From JAJCYL01 sp963664285 (GTDB lineage Bacteria > Bacteroidota > Bacteroidia > Cytophagales > Cyclobacteriaceae): a DNA stretch of 64,000 nucleotides. The notes under the pieces were generated by a model, which saw only the letters and a list, made by a program, of their open reading frames with translations, was not told the DNA's origin and made no database searches. Numbering within the stretch: the stretch's first letter is position 1; each line of letters starts with the position of its first letter. The stretch covers positions 23,072 to 87,071 of the forward strand of contig CAXXNX010000048.1 in assembly GCA_963664285.2 (NCBI GenBank). The letters are read 5' to 3'. Positions 29,791-39,669 of this stretch are shown here, one piece after another. A program made the translations under genes and the position numbers.

Positions 29791-30942
29791 TTGGGCTCAA
29801 ATAAACACACTTACTCATTACAATTTTGGCTACTATGTCTTAGTAGCCTTTTGTTTTTCTGCAGTTTCAACATGATCATACCTGAGCTGCCTGCATATTT
29901 AGCAAGCCTTGGTGGAGAAGAATATATTGGCCTGATCATTGCGCTATTTACAGTTACAGCAGGTTTGTCAAGGCCATTTAGTGGTAAACTTACTGATCGA
30001 TGGGGTCGAATTCCGGTTATGGTATTTGGTGCTATAGTTAGTGCAATCGCGGCGCTACTCTATCCTTTACTTAGCACTGTGACCGGGTTTTTGCTCATTA
30101 GATTTTTCCACGGAATGAGTACAGGTTTTAAACCCACCGGAACCTCTGCCTACATTGCTGATATTGTTCCTGTTAATCGACGGGGTGAGGCAATGGGAAT
30201 CTCAGGATTCTCCGCAAGCCTTGGTATGGCTTTGGGACCGTCTATTGGACCATTGATAGCAGCGACTTTTTCCATCGATGCTATGTTCTATGTTTCAAGT
30301 GTTTTTGCTTTCCTTTCCATTGCCATTTTATTAGGAATGGAGGAGACTTCCGAAAACGCTTCTCGATTTAAATGGAGTTATTTAAAGATCAGCAGAAATG
30401 AAATAATAGAGCCGAAGGTACTAGCGCCTGCATTTAGCCTGGTTTTGCTGGTCTACTCTTTTGGTGTCGTACTTACTGTAACACCAGATTTCAGTGAGCA
30501 CTTGGGAATTGAAAACAAGGGTCTTTTCTTTACTGTTTTTACTATTTCGTCCATGTTAGTAAGATTCCTCGGCGGTAAAGCATCTGACAAATATGGACGA
30601 GTGAACGTCCTCATTATATCTGCAATATTTATTGTTACTTCCATGATGATAGTGGGATACGCCTATGATAAATTCAGTTTTCTTCTAGGCGCATTCTTTT
30701 TTGGTTTGGGTGTGGGAAGTGGATCACCTACCACCATGGCCTGGACTATTGATCTTAGTGAAGAAAGATTTCGTGGTAAGGCATTGGCAACTACATTTAT
30801 TGCCTTGGAAATCGGAATTGGATCGGGGGCCATAATGGCTGGTTGGATTTATGGAGGTGATATCAATCGAATGCCTTATGTATTTGGATCAGCAGCTATA
30901 TTGGCACTAATTGCATTGATTTACCGGCTAAGTTCTAAATAA
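29791..30942 (+). CDS. MFS transporter, last residues replaced by IS1595
   Basis: 383 residues, 12 predicted membrane segments. The MFS signature GKLTDRWGRIPVMV is between helices 2 and 3, with its repeat GGKASDKYGRVNVL in the second half. Such proteins export drugs or small metabolites by proton exchange; the substrate is unknown. A TTG at 29791 is the best start I can see. IS1595 copy C is inserted near the 3' end: the current C-terminus is IYRLSSK. Joining across the GATTTACC duplication restores the original end IYLIIYKLKIKDD and a stop at 32058, so only about 14 tail residues have been exchanged and activity may survive. Confidence 0.87.
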   Translation: MGSNKHTYSLQFWLLCLSSLLFFCSFNMIIPELPAYLASLGGEEYIGLIIALFTVTAGLSRPFSGKLTDRWGRIPVMVFGAIVSAIAALLYPLLSTVTGFLLIRFFHGMSTGFKPTGTSAYIADIVPVNRRGEAMGISGFSASLGMALGPSIGPLIAATFSIDAMFYVSSVFAFLSIAILLGMEETSENASRFKWSYLKISRNEIIEPKVLAPAFSLVLLVYSFGVVLTVTPDFSEHLGIENKGLFFTVFTISSMLVRFLGGKASDKYGRVNVLIISAIFIVTSMMIVGYAYDKFSFLLGAFFFGLGVGSGSPTTMAWTIDLSEERFRGKALATTFIALEIGIGSGAIMAGWIYGGDINRMPYVFGSAAILALIALIYRLSSK

Positions 30943-32000
30943 CACAGCAATTATTATTATCTTCGCTATATGATATCAAGTCAAGAGATCAAAAATTTAT
31001 TTGCACAATTGCCGATAAGTTCCCAAACCGAATTGTTGGATGAGTTGCTCCAGGAGCAGGAATTACAAGGCAAAGTATTGATTGCCGCTCAACAACAAAT
31101 AGCAGAGAAAAGAAAGAAGAAACCCTGTCCAAATTGCACAAGCGAGAAGGTATATAAGAGGGGCAGACAAAAAGGTGTGCAGATGTATCAGTGCAATGAA
31201 TGTAAAAGATGGTACAGTGAAACAACAGGGACACCTTTGTATGACATCAAGCTTAAATCAAAATGGCAATCTTATCTGCGCTGCATGGAGCAGGGCATGC
31301 CGATAAAAAAGATAGCAAAACAAATCGGAATAAGCATCCAGACAAGCTTCGACTGGCGGCATAAGATATTGAGTTCACTAAATGAGTTTGTTCCCGAACA
31401 GTTATCCTCGGAAGTAGAATGTGATGAATTGGAACTGGCACTTAACAACAAGGGCAGTCGAAATTTAGATAGGGCAGCAAGAAAGAGGGGAAACGATTTC
31501 ATACGGAATATGGGAAAGGAAGAGGTCACAGTTGTCCAGGTAGTAACAGCGGTTGAACGCAAGGGGGAGAAGTACCTTAAAGCTGTTGCATCAAAACGGC
31601 TGAGCAAAGAAGAAATTTCAAAGGCATTGGATGGGAAGTTGGCCTACGGTGCAACCTTGATTACAGATAAGCACCCTTCTTATAAGGCTTTTGCCAAAGA
31701 CAACCCCTCCATAAAGCACAAAGCGCTATTGGCCAAAGATCATGTGGATAGAGATGATAAAACAATCCATCTGCAAAAAGTAAACAATGTTCACACTCAA
31801 CTTAGGACATTCTTACGCCCATTCAATGGTGTCAGTTCCAAATATTTGCAAAACTACCTGAATTGGTATGCTTATGCTGACCGAATAAGAGAGAGTAAAA
31901 CAACTTTGAAACAATGGTTTCTGACTATGCTATTAACGGATCAAGCCTATCATCTGTATGAGCTATTTAAACAAAATGCTGTTATAATTAGAACTTAGCT
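30926..32000 (+). mobile_element. IS1595-family element, copy C (intact)
   Basis: 1075 bp with an exact 8-bp duplication GATTTACC on both sides. Inserted in the last codons of the MFS gene, same direction as that gene. Confidence 0.97.
30970..31998 (+). CDS. IS1595-family transposase, intact
   Basis: 342 residues, essentially identical to the product of copy A: zinc ribbon with four Cys, helix-turn-helix and DDE-type core all present, with the stop in the terminal repeat. It can in principle supply transposase to the defective copies B, D and E. Confidence 0.95.
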   Translation: MISSQEIKNLFAQLPISSQTELLDELLQEQELQGKVLIAAQQQIAEKRKKKPCPNCTSEKVYKRGRQKGVQMYQCNECKRWYSETTGTPLYDIKLKSKWQSYLRCMEQGMPIKKIAKQIGISIQTSFDWRHKILSSLNEFVPEQLSSEVECDELELALNNKGSRNLDRAARKRGNDFIRNMGKEEVTVVQVVTAVERKGEKYLKAVASKRLSKEEISKALDGKLAYGATLITDKHPSYKAFAKDNPSIKHKALLAKDHVDRDDKTIHLQKVNNVHTQLRTFLRPFNGVSSKYLQNYLNWYAYADRIRESKTTLKQWFLTMLLTDQAYHLYELFKQNAVIIRT

Positions 32001-32149
32001 GATTTACCTAATAATATACAAGCTAAAGATTAAAGATGATTCTAATGGCAATTACTAATTTTCAACCTCTTTTTTAAAGATGTATTGGATTAAATCTCAA
32101 AATGACCTTCATAAATTATTTACATTTAGCTAATATAATTACTATATAT

Positions 32150-33225
32150 AGCAAAGTTCTAATTATAACAGCATTTTGTTTAAATAGCTCATACAGATGA
32201 TAGGCTTGATCCGTTAATAGCATAGTCAGAAACCATTGTTTCAAAGTTGTTTTACTCTCTCTTATTCGGTCAGCATAAGCATACCAATTCAGGTAGTTTT
32301 GCAAATATTTGGAACTGACACCATTGAATGGGCGTAAGAATGTCCTAAGTTGAGTGTGAACATTGTTTACTTTTTGCAGATGGATTGTTTTATCATCTCT
32401 ATCCACATGATCTTTGGCCAATAGCGCTTTGTGCTTTATGGAGGGGTTGTCTTTGGCAAAAGCCTTATAAGAAGGATGCTTATCTGTAATCAAGGTTGCA
32501 CCGTAGGCCAACTTCCCATCCAATGGCCTTTGAAATTTCTTCTTTGCTCAGCCGTTTTGATGCAACAGCTTTAAGGTACTTCTCCCCCTTGCGTTCAACC
32601 GCTGTTACTACCTGGACAACTGTGACCTCTTCCTTTCCCATATTCCGTATGAAATCGTTTCCCCTCTTTCTTGCTGCCCTATCTAAATTTCGACTGCCCT
32701 TGTTGTTAAGTGCCAGTTCCAATTCATCACATTCTACTTCCGAGGATAACTGTTCGGGAACAAACTCATTTAGTGAACTCAATATCTTATGCCGCCAGTC
32801 GAAGCTTGTCTGGATGCTTATTCCGATTTGTTTTGCTATCTTTTTTATCGGCATGCCCTGCTCCATGCAGCGCAGATAAGATTGCCATTTTGATTTAAGC
32901 TTGATGTCATACAAAGGTGTCCCTGTTGTTTCACTGTACCATCTTTTACATTCATTGCACTGATACATCTGCACACCTTTTTGTCTGCCCCTCTTATATA
33001 CCTTCTCGCTTGTGCAATTTGGACAGGGTTTCTTCTTTCTTTTCTCTGCTATTTGTTGTTGAGCGGCAATCAATACTTTGCCTTGTAATTCCTGCTCCTG
33101 GAGCAACTCATCCAACAATTCGGTTTGGGAACTTATCGGCAATTGTGCAAATAAATTTTTGATCTCTTGACTTGATATCATATAGCGAAGATAATAATAA
33201 TTGCTGTGTTATTTAGAACTTAGCC
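32150..33225 (-). mobile_element. IS1595-family element, copy D
   Basis: 1076 bp; duplication CTATATAT/CTATATAC, 7 of 8 matching. The left end carries a changed base (AGCAAAGTTC instead of AGCTAAGTTC). It lies 149 bp from copy C in opposite orientation and 65 bp upstream of the polymerase IV gene, inside a long palindrome. Confidence 0.95.
32152..33181 (-). pseudogene. IS1595 transposase with a +1 frameshift, shared with copy E
   Basis: One extra G at about 32525 breaks the frame after 228 codons (…EEISKAIGWEVG). The same extra base is at about 50102 in copy E. The base change in the left end also removes the transposase stop codon, so the downstream frame runs on out of the element to 32116. 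Confidence 0.93.
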
Positions 33226-33252
33226 CTATATACTAATTATATTAGTATATAG
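33226..33252. promoter_or_regulatory. Palindrome upstream of dinB
   Basis: CTATATACTAAT, 3 bases, ATTAGTATATAG: perfect 12-bp arms directly beside IS1595 copy D. It also overlaps a second palindrome that existed before the IS landed (CTAATATAATTA on the left of the IS, TAATTATATTAG on the right). The position, about 40 bp before the GTG start of the polymerase, suits an operator. The regulator is unknown. Confidence 0.5.
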
Positions 33253-33290
33253 TTTATCCTTAGTATAAGTTATATAATCATCGATCAATA

Positions 33291-34523
33291 GTGAATTCTG
33301 CGAGGGCAATCCTTCACCTAGATCTTGGCACCTTTTTCATTTCGTGTGAAAGGCAACTGGAAACAAATTTGGTTGGAAAACCTGTTTTGGTAGGAGGTAC
33401 AAGTGATCGTGGGGTGGTGGCATCGTGTAGCTATGAAGCGAGGGAGCTCGGTGTGCATTCAGCTATGCCGATGAATTTAGCAAAACACTTATGCCCTGAA
33501 GCGATTATCATTCGTGGAAATAGTAGTGTTTATATGAAAAAGTCGGAGGAGGTAACACAGGTGATTAGAGAGTCAGTTCCAGCTTTTGAAAAGACCTCTG
33601 TTGATGAGTTTTATCTTGACCTATCCGGGATGGATAAATTTTTCAACTGCATGAAATGGGCAATAGAGTTGAGAAATAAGATTATTAATGAAACTAATCT
33701 CCCCATTTCGTTTGGTTTATCAGAAAACAAGACCGTTCCTTACCCTTCTTTTTCAAAAGTGGCAACCGGGGAGGCCAAACCGAACAACAAGCTAAAGATC
33801 GATTATGGCAAGGAGAAAGCATTCCTCGCTCCATTATCGGTGAAAAAAATTCCTATGATAGGGGATAAGACCTACCAGGCACTTTTTCAATTGGGAGTAA
33901 GGGATATAAGAACACTACAGGAAATGCCTTGTGAAATGCTGGACAAAGCGTTTGGAAAGAATGGCATTACTATGTGGAATAAGGCTAATGGGATAGATCA
34001 TTCACCAGTAATTCCTTACCAGGAAAGGAAATCAATTTCTACTGAAAGGACCTTTGAAAGGGATTCAACTAATGTTAATAAAATGAAGAGTTTTATTACT
34101 GCCATGGCTGAAAACCTGGCCTTTCAATTAAGGAGAGGTAAAAAGCTTACCTCTTGCGTATCAGTCAAGATCAGGTATTCTGATTTCAGTACAGAAACTC
34201 TGCAAACGAGATTGCAATATACCTCAGCTGATCATATTTTGATTCCAAAAATCAAAGAGTTATTCGACAAGTTGTATAATAAAAGATTATTGGTAAGACT
34301 TGTTGGAATAAAATATAGTCACTTAGTGGGGGGCCATTATCAAATCCAGCTTTTCGATGATGCCGAAAAAACAATACGACTTTACCAGGCCATGGATTTT
34401 ATTAGAAATAAGCATGGTGACAGGTCAATTGTACGAGTATCAGGCATGGGAGCTAAAACTATAGGTAGATATAATCCATTTACCGGTGGACCTCCTCCTT
34501 TGTTGGCTAACCGGAAGGCTTAA
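33291..34523 (+). CDS. dinB: DNA polymerase IV / Y-family polymerase
   Basis: 410 residues. It is a translesion DNA polymerase: palm motif ILHLDLGTFFISCERQ (metal-binding Asp), then RELGVHSAMPMNLAKHLCP, and the catalytic pair in KTSVDEFYLDLSG. The thumb (IPMIGDKTYQALFQLGVRDIRTLQEMP, helix-hairpin-helix) and little-finger domain follow. The usual steric-gate region FFASVE reads FFISCE. The GTG at 33291 is the natural start because no in-frame ATG precedes the palm motif. Being inducible in most bacteria, it is of interest that IS1595 copy D has landed in the palindrome just upstream. It converges on the LysE gene with no gap. Confidence 0.93.
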   Translation: MNSARAILHLDLGTFFISCERQLETNLVGKPVLVGGTSDRGVVASCSYEARELGVHSAMPMNLAKHLCPEAIIIRGNSSVYMKKSEEVTQVIRESVPAFEKTSVDEFYLDLSGMDKFFNCMKWAIELRNKIINETNLPISFGLSENKTVPYPSFSKVATGEAKPNNKLKIDYGKEKAFLAPLSVKKIPMIGDKTYQALFQLGVRDIRTLQEMPCEMLDKAFGKNGITMWNKANGIDHSPVIPYQERKSISTERTFERDSTNVNKMKSFITAMAENLAFQLRRGKKLTSCVSVKIRYSDFSTETLQTRLQYTSADHILIPKIKELFDKLYNKRLLVRLVGIKYSHLVGGHYQIQLFDDAEKTIRLYQAMDFIRNKHGDRSIVRVSGMGAKTIGRYNPFTGGPPPLLANRKA

Positions 34524-35159
34524 TTATTTGATTTTATTTGGTTGAAGAGTTAATGTAATCAAACCAAAAAAAAGATAAATTGATCCGGAAACTTTCTTTT
34601 GAATTTCTTGAAATTTCGTATGCCTCAAGACTAAGTGTTTTATGGCATTAGCCATGATTACGTATGAACTATCACACACTATTCCCATAACTATGAAGCA
34701 CATTCCCATAGTAAAAATTTGAGTTTCTATCGGATATGAACCAATAGATACAAATTGAGGAATAAATGAGAATATAAACAGTGCAGTCTTCGGATTAAGA
34801 ATATTTACCAGTACACCCTGAAAGAAAACTTCTATAAGATTTTGGCTTCGATGTTTTAATGTAACGACCTTTTTCTTTGAATAAATATTCACTAAACCGA
34901 GATATATCAAATACGATGCACCCACATACTTCAAGATATTGAATGCTAATTCCGATGTAGTGAGCAAAGCTGAAATCCCAAATGCTGCCGCAACCACATG
35001 AAAAACAGTTCCAAATGCAATACCTAACACTGAAATAATACCTGACATCTTCCCTTGATCAATACTTTTACCTACAACAAACAACACAGCAGGACCGGGG
35101 ATAACTAGCAATATCAGGGTCGCGATTAGAAAAGCAAGAAAGTTTGGTAGTTCTGGCAT
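34524..35159 (-). CDS. LysE/RhtB-family amino-acid exporter
   Basis: 211 residues with about six membrane segments. The N-terminal LIATLILLVIPGPAVLFVVGKSIDQGKMSG, with the PGP motif, is typical of LysE/RhtB transporters, which export amino acids or derivatives. It is followed 3 bp away (upstream) by a TfoX-like gene, and the two are probably co-transcribed. The substrate cannot be deduced. Confidence 0.92.
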   Translation of the reverse strand: MPELPNFLAFLIATLILLVIPGPAVLFVVGKSIDQGKMSGIISVLGIAFGTVFHVVAAAFGISALLTTSELAFNILKYVGASYLIYLGLVNIYSKKKVVTLKHRSQNLIEVFFQGVLVNILNPKTALFIFSFIPQFVSIGSYPIETQIFTMGMCFIVMGIVCDSSYVIMANAIKHLVLRHTKFQEIQKKVSGSIYLFFGLITLTLQPNKIK

Positions 35160-35162
35160 ATT

Positions 35163-35507
35163 CTATTTTTTCTTTTTACTCAATTTCGCTTTTGGATTAA
35201 ACATTAAAGTTAAATCGAGCCAATACTCTAAGTCATTATTCAGGTCAATTCCCTCTGGTTCAACGTAAACAAATCCCTTCATACTTCTGCCTGTAAAGTC
35301 CATCTCTTTGCATCCCTTTTTAGCGAGCACATCTTCATAGATCTCCGGATCAATGCGTGCCATAAGAGTATCTTTAATAATGCCAACACACATCTTGTCG
35401 TCAACCATAAAACACAATCCCCCCATCATTTTTTTATCAATGAACTGTACTTTTTTCTGATTAAAGTACTGACGGATACGATCAGCCAGGTTCTCATCAA
35501 ATGCCAT
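35163..35507 (-). CDS. TfoX N-terminal domain protein
   Basis: 114 residues. It contains the TfoX/Sxy N-terminal pattern: KKMMGGLCFMVDDKMCVGIIKDTLMARI, and GRSMKGFVYVEPEGI, with a basic tail (KAKLSKKKK). Only the N-terminal domain is present, as in many small stand-alone members of unknown role; it should not be taken as a competence regulator. It lies 3 bp upstream of the LysE gene. Confidence 0.88.
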   Translation of the reverse strand: MAFDENLADRIRQYFNQKKVQFIDKKMMGGLCFMVDDKMCVGIIKDTLMARIDPEIYEDVLAKKGCKEMDFTGRSMKGFVYVEPEGIDLNNDLEYWLDLTLMFNPKAKLSKKKK

Positions 35508-35550
35508 GTATCTAATTTAATAGTTGACGAATAAGAAGTGTAGTTAAGGA

Positions 35551-36474
35551 CTATTTAGGTCGAATAATGGATTCAACGCCATTGGCATATGATGTAGGTT
35601 GGGTATTGAAATAATGTTCGTATTTATCACTCTTAAAAATGAAATCGCGATCAAACTGGTAGATCATTTCGGATAATTCCTTCATTATTGGATTAAACAG
35701 GCCCATGATTTGAGCCATAGTTTCGCCAGCAATTTGATATTTGGGGTTTTTGATATTCATTTCGCGGGCGAATACATCAATCCATTCCTTGCCTGTTAAA
35801 GGATCCGGGGCTGTAGGCAGATGCCATACCTGGTTGTAGGCAGTATTTGAGTTGCCAAGTTCAGCAGTTGCCTTACCAATATCTGGAGTATAGATAAATG
35901 AATGCTTGCAATCAATCTTTCCTAACCAGTTAGCTTTTTTACCCGATTTAAAGTTGTCATGTACAGAGATCATCAGCATGCTCTTATCATTATTAGGTCC
36001 ATAGAAATCAGGAGCTCTAGCGATCAAACCCGATATTGTGTTCCTTTCCCATGCATTCATCATCATTTCAGAAATCTCTGCTCTCACTTTCCCCTTTTTA
36101 CTTGGAGGATTGATGGGAGTATCTTCAGTCATGTTATCGAGATGGTCCTTATCATACATGTACACGTTGTCGAAGAACACCATCTTGCAGTTGTGGAAAG
36201 CACACGCATCAATGGTATTACGCATGATCTTAGGCCAGCTTTCCTCCCAAATTTTAAGATTATAGTCTAACCCTACAGTTAGATACACTATATCAGACCC
36301 TTTGACAGCCTCTTTAACCTGCTCAGTGTCGGTTAGATCACAAGGGAAGAGCTCATTTGATTGATTTACAATTTTAGGATTTCTACTTACGAGCCTTATC
36401 TTATTTGTATGTTTTGGAAGATTTTTTGCTAATTCGATGCCAATGATTCCTCCAGAGCCCAATATTGTTTGCAT
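35551..36474 (-). CDS. NAD(P)-dependent epimerase/dehydratase-like protein
   Basis: 307 residues. Atypical short-chain fold: nucleotide-binding ILGSGGIIGIELAKNL at the very N-terminus, then DLTDTEQVKEAVKGSDIVYLTVG, FFDNVYMYD in place of the usual YxxxK region, and ARAPDFYGPNN. It resembles NmrA/epimerase-like proteins with unknown substrates. No signal peptide is present. It stands alone between the TfoX gene and sufU. Confidence 0.87.
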   Translation of the reverse strand: MQTILGSGGIIGIELAKNLPKHTNKIRLVSRNPKIVNQSNELFPCDLTDTEQVKEAVKGSDIVYLTVGLDYNLKIWEESWPKIMRNTIDACAFHNCKMVFFDNVYMYDKDHLDNMTEDTPINPPSKKGKVRAEISEMMMNAWERNTISGLIARAPDFYGPNNDKSMLMISVHDNFKSGKKANWLGKIDCKHSFIYTPDIGKATAELGNSNTAYNQVWHLPTAPDPLTGKEWIDVFAREMNIKNPKYQIAGETMAQIMGLFNPIMKELSEMIYQFDRDFIFKSDKYEHYFNTQPTSYANGVESIIRPK

Positions 36475-36575
36475 GTGTTATTGCTTTGTGTTGGTTAAGT
36501 ACATAATTTCTCAGTTAAATTACATATTGCGGAGAGCTTTCCCCATTTAGTTGTTAATAAACTTAATGGATGGAA

Positions 36576-37004
36576 CTATTTAATATTTTCTAGAAATTCA
36601 ATCAGGCTGTCCCAACCAAGGGTTACGCATTTAATTCTGCCTGAATGTTTCCTGACTGGTGCAAAAGCTGCAAGTTCCTTTGGTAGGTTGTATTGACTTC
36701 CGTCATTCAATAAAAGCTCTTTGACTAAATGATTTGTAGTGTGCACCTCATTAATCGGTTTACCATTTATTAATTGTATCAAGATTGATATGGATGCTTT
36801 GGATATGGCACAACCATAGCCATGGAAAGAAAGATTAACTATACGCTCCTCTTCAAGGTCAAAGTAGAGATTGAATTGATCCCCGCAAACTGGATTATAA
36901 GCTTCTACACAAAAAGTAGCATCTTCTCGCTTTTCGAAATTTAGAGGTTCACTGTTGTGCTTTAAGATAACCTCGTGATAAAGTTCTTTGAGTATATCAG
37001 ACAT
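36576..37004 (-). CDS. sufU: SufU-like iron-sulfur scaffold or sulfur-transfer protein
   Basis: 142 residues. The three conserved Cys positions are visible: YNPVCGDQF, GYGCAISKAS and RIKCVTLGW, with the KHSGRI segment before the last. The Asp in CGDQ is conserved too. In SufU proteins these residues hold zinc and accept sulfur from SufS. Its ATG shares one base with the SufS stop (TGATG), which indicates translational coupling with sufS upstream. No sufBCD genes are in the window. Confidence 0.92.
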   Translation of the reverse strand: MSDILKELYHEVILKHNSEPLNFEKREDATFCVEAYNPVCGDQFNLYFDLEEERIVNLSFHGYGCAISKASISILIQLINGKPINEVHTTNHLVKELLLNDGSQYNLPKELAAFAPVRKHSGRIKCVTLGWDSLIEFLENIK

Positions 37005-38224
37005 CAGGCAAAAATAGTTTTTACCGAAAGAAGGGCCTCGTAGAGTTGGTCGATCTCTTTCCTATCGTTATAGAAAGCCACAGAGGCACGGGAAGTTCCC
37101 GAAATGTTGAAGGAATGCATCAAAGGCATGGCGCAATGGTGACCTGCTCTTATTGCGATTCCCTCTTCGTCTAAAATAGTTGCTACATCGTGTGGGTGAA
37201 TGTGATCGAAGACAAATGAAACGATGCTGCCCCGTAATGTGGGATTGCCTATTATCTTCAACCCTTCAATAGTACATAGCTTATCTGCCATATAGATGGC
37301 CAGGTCTTCCGTGTACCCCCTGATCTTCTCAAGTCCGATTGAATTAAGGTAATTAATGGCGGCGCCCAAACCAACTACACCGGCGATATCGGGGGTACCT
37401 GCCTCAAAACGATGGGGGAGATCAGCAAATGACGTGTCTTCGTAGCTAACAGTTTTAATCATTTCTCCACCAAATTGGTAAGGATCCATTTGGCTTAAGT
37501 ATTCTTTTTTGGCATAAAGGACTCCAATTCCAGTTGGTCCAAACATTTTATGTCCTGAAAAAGTATAGAAGTCACAATTCAGCGAATTCATATTGACCGG
37601 TTGATGCCCGACCGCTTGGGCTCCATCAATCAGTACTGGAATACCCTTGTCATGAGCAATTTTAATTACTTCCGCAATCGGATTGATGGTACCCAATGAG
37701 TTGGAGATATGACTTATAGCTAGAAGTTTTGTTTGGTTTGTAATCTTTGTTGAAACTTCATTTACATCGATTTCGCCAAAATCAGACACAGATATTATAT
37801 CGAGATGAGCTTTTTTCGAAAGAGCCAGCCTTTGCCAGGGTATAAGATTGGAATGATGTTCCATTCCTGTTATCAATAATCTATCACCTTTAGAGACAAT
37901 TTGTTCTGCGAAAGAAGATGCAACCAAATTGATACCCTCTGTGGTTCCTCTTACAAACACTATTTCTTCTTTATAATCGGCCCCAATAAAATCCCTGACC
38001 TTATTTCTTGTATCCTCATAAAGTTCAGTGGCCTCAACCCCTAGAAAGTGAATACCACGATGAATATTGGAATTGTGATTCATGTAAAAGTCATTGATGG
38101 CATCAATTACCTGGATGGGTTTTTGAGTGGTTGCTGCATTATCCAGGTAGATTAATTTCTTACCTGATTTGTTGGTTCTGTTAAGAATTGGGAAATCCTG
38201 TCGTATTTGATCAATGGGTAGCAT
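37004..38224 (-). CDS. sufS: Cysteine desulfurase SufS
   Basis: 406 residues. It takes sulfur from cysteine for Fe-S cluster assembly, with PLP. Visible: LIYLDNAATTQKP at the start, MEHHSNLIPW, VDGAQAVGHQPVNM, FSGHKMFGPTGIGVLY with the PLP-binding Lys, and catalytic Cys364 in RAGHHCAMPLM. Start and length agree with the family. It is the first gene of the sufS-sufU pair. The divergent BNR-repeat gene begins 105 bp away, so the gap must hold two promoters. Confidence 0.96.
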   Translation of the reverse strand: MLPIDQIRQDFPILNRTNKSGKKLIYLDNAATTQKPIQVIDAINDFYMNHNSNIHRGIHFLGVEATELYEDTRNKVRDFIGADYKEEIVFVRGTTEGINLVASSFAEQIVSKGDRLLITGMEHHSNLIPWQRLALSKKAHLDIISVSDFGEIDVNEVSTKITNQTKLLAISHISNSLGTINPIAEVIKIAHDKGIPVLIDGAQAVGHQPVNMNSLNCDFYTFSGHKMFGPTGIGVLYAKKEYLSQMDPYQFGGEMIKTVSYEDTSFADLPHRFEAGTPDIAGVVGLGAAINYLNSIGLEKIRGYTEDLAIYMADKLCTIEGLKIIGNPTLRGSIVSFVFDHIHPHDVATILDEEGIAIRAGHHCAMPLMHSFNISGTSRASVAFYNDRKEIDQLYEALLSVKTIFA

Positions 38225-38329
38225 TTTTATGTTGTGTCAAATCGCCGTTTAATCTAAAAACCCAATCTGCGATCAAGATATTGATTATTTTACGTTCCAA
38301 CCCATCATTGATTATAATAAGCGGTTATT

Positions 38330-39418
38330 ATGTCGGTAAATGGAGATAAAATCTTGTTAGCTACAGCCAAGGGATTGGTAACTTATATAAAAAGCGGTAA
38401 TGGATGGATGTTCAGCGAAACTGATTTCCTCGGCCAACCTGCTTCTATGGTTTATGTGGACGAGCGAACAAATACCTCGTGGGTAAGCCTGGCACACAAA
38501 CACTGGGGGCAAAAACTTCATTACTCAGGTGATGAAGGAAAAACCTGGAACGAAGTTAATGCACTCAAATATCCGGAAGACGCTGAAATAAGTCCTGGTA
38601 AAGCGGCTACTCTAAAGTATGTGTGGTCAATTGCCCATGGAGGTGAGGATAAACCCAATCGGATATTGGTAGGGACTGAACCCGGTGGTCTTTTTGTTTC
38701 TGAAGATTTAGGTCAATCATTTTCATTGGTCGAAAGTTTGTGGAATCATCCTTCGAGGCCGGAGTATTGGTTTGGGGGTGGTCGCGATAATGCCGGCATT
38801 CATTCCATTGTTATGGATCCAAGAGATAGTGATCATTTTTATATCGGCGTTAGTTGTGCCGGTGTTTTTGAAACAACGGATGGAGGTAAATCATGGGTAG
38901 TAAGAAATAATGGTTTGCGAGCTGATTATTTACCTAACCCTAGATCAGAACTGGGTCACGACCCACATTCAATTAAGATCTGCCAGTCAAATCCGGATGT
39001 GATCTGGCAACAAAATCACTGCGGCATTTTCAGATCTGTCGACGCCGGGAAAAGCTGGGTTGATATCACCGATCAGAAAGGGCTGGCTAATTACGGTTTT
39101 GCTTTGGTGATTGATAATGACGATCCTAACCGTGCCTGGGTAATTCCTGCCACAAGTGATCAAATTAGAGTGGCGGTTGACCAATCACTTTGCGTATGTC
39201 GAACAGAAGATGGAGGTAAGTCATGGGAGGCTTTTAGAGAAGGTTTACCACAGACTAACTGTTTCGATATTGTTCTGCGTCATTCCTTCGCAAGGAGTGG
39301 TGACACCCTAGTATTTGGTACAAATACAGGGAATCTATTTATCTCTGAGGATGACGGAGAATCATGGAGAAACCTTAATAACTATTTGCCGACTGTTTTC
39401 GCTTTGTGTTTTGCCTGA
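38330..39418 (+). CDS. BNR/Asp-box repeat protein
   Basis: 362 residues without a signal peptide. At least six Asp-box-like turns occur: DEGKTWNEV, DLGQSFSLV, DGGKSWVVR, DAGKSWVDI, DGGKSWEAF, DDGESWRNL. They mark a beta-propeller of the sialidase/VPS10 type. The catalytic Arg triad of true sialidases is not apparent, so I do not assign enzyme activity. Similar proteins are common in bacteria without a known role. Confidence 0.87.
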   Translation: MSVNGDKILLATAKGLVTYIKSGNGWMFSETDFLGQPASMVYVDERTNTSWVSLAHKHWGQKLHYSGDEGKTWNEVNALKYPEDAEISPGKAATLKYVWSIAHGGEDKPNRILVGTEPGGLFVSEDLGQSFSLVESLWNHPSRPEYWFGGGRDNAGIHSIVMDPRDSDHFYIGVSCAGVFETTDGGKSWVVRNNGLRADYLPNPRSELGHDPHSIKICQSNPDVIWQQNHCGIFRSVDAGKSWVDITDQKGLANYGFALVIDNDDPNRAWVIPATSDQIRVAVDQSLCVCRTEDGGKSWEAFREGLPQTNCFDIVLRHSFARSGDTLVFGTNTGNLFISEDDGESWRNLNNYLPTVFALCFA

Positions 39419-39669
39419 TTTTCAAGTATTAAGAGATCAGGAGTTTAAAGAATGAGTGATTGATTCCAGCAGTCCTTCAGAATGAGACCAAAGCTTTTCA
39501 CCAATCGTTTTATCTAAACTTCTTTCATCCGGATCCTTTTTAGCCATCATGTGAAGATAATAATCTGATTTGCCCTCAATTTCTTTTGAGCATGCGAGAT
39601 AGGTGACTGGAATGGCAGCTTTGATTGGATTTTGAAAAAACAATCCAAAAATCAGTTTAAGTAAAGGTT

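Noticed and set aside
29001..30925. Composite transposon carrying the TPR and MFS genes between IS1595 copies B and C
   Set aside because: Each IS1595 copy has its own exact 8-bp duplication, so they inserted independently; a composite element would have one duplication at the outer ends only.
32496..32879. ORFs antisense to the IS1595, IS1380 and IS30 transposases (for example 127 aa here)
   Set aside because: They recur only because the IS recurs, have odd composition and no recognisable domain.
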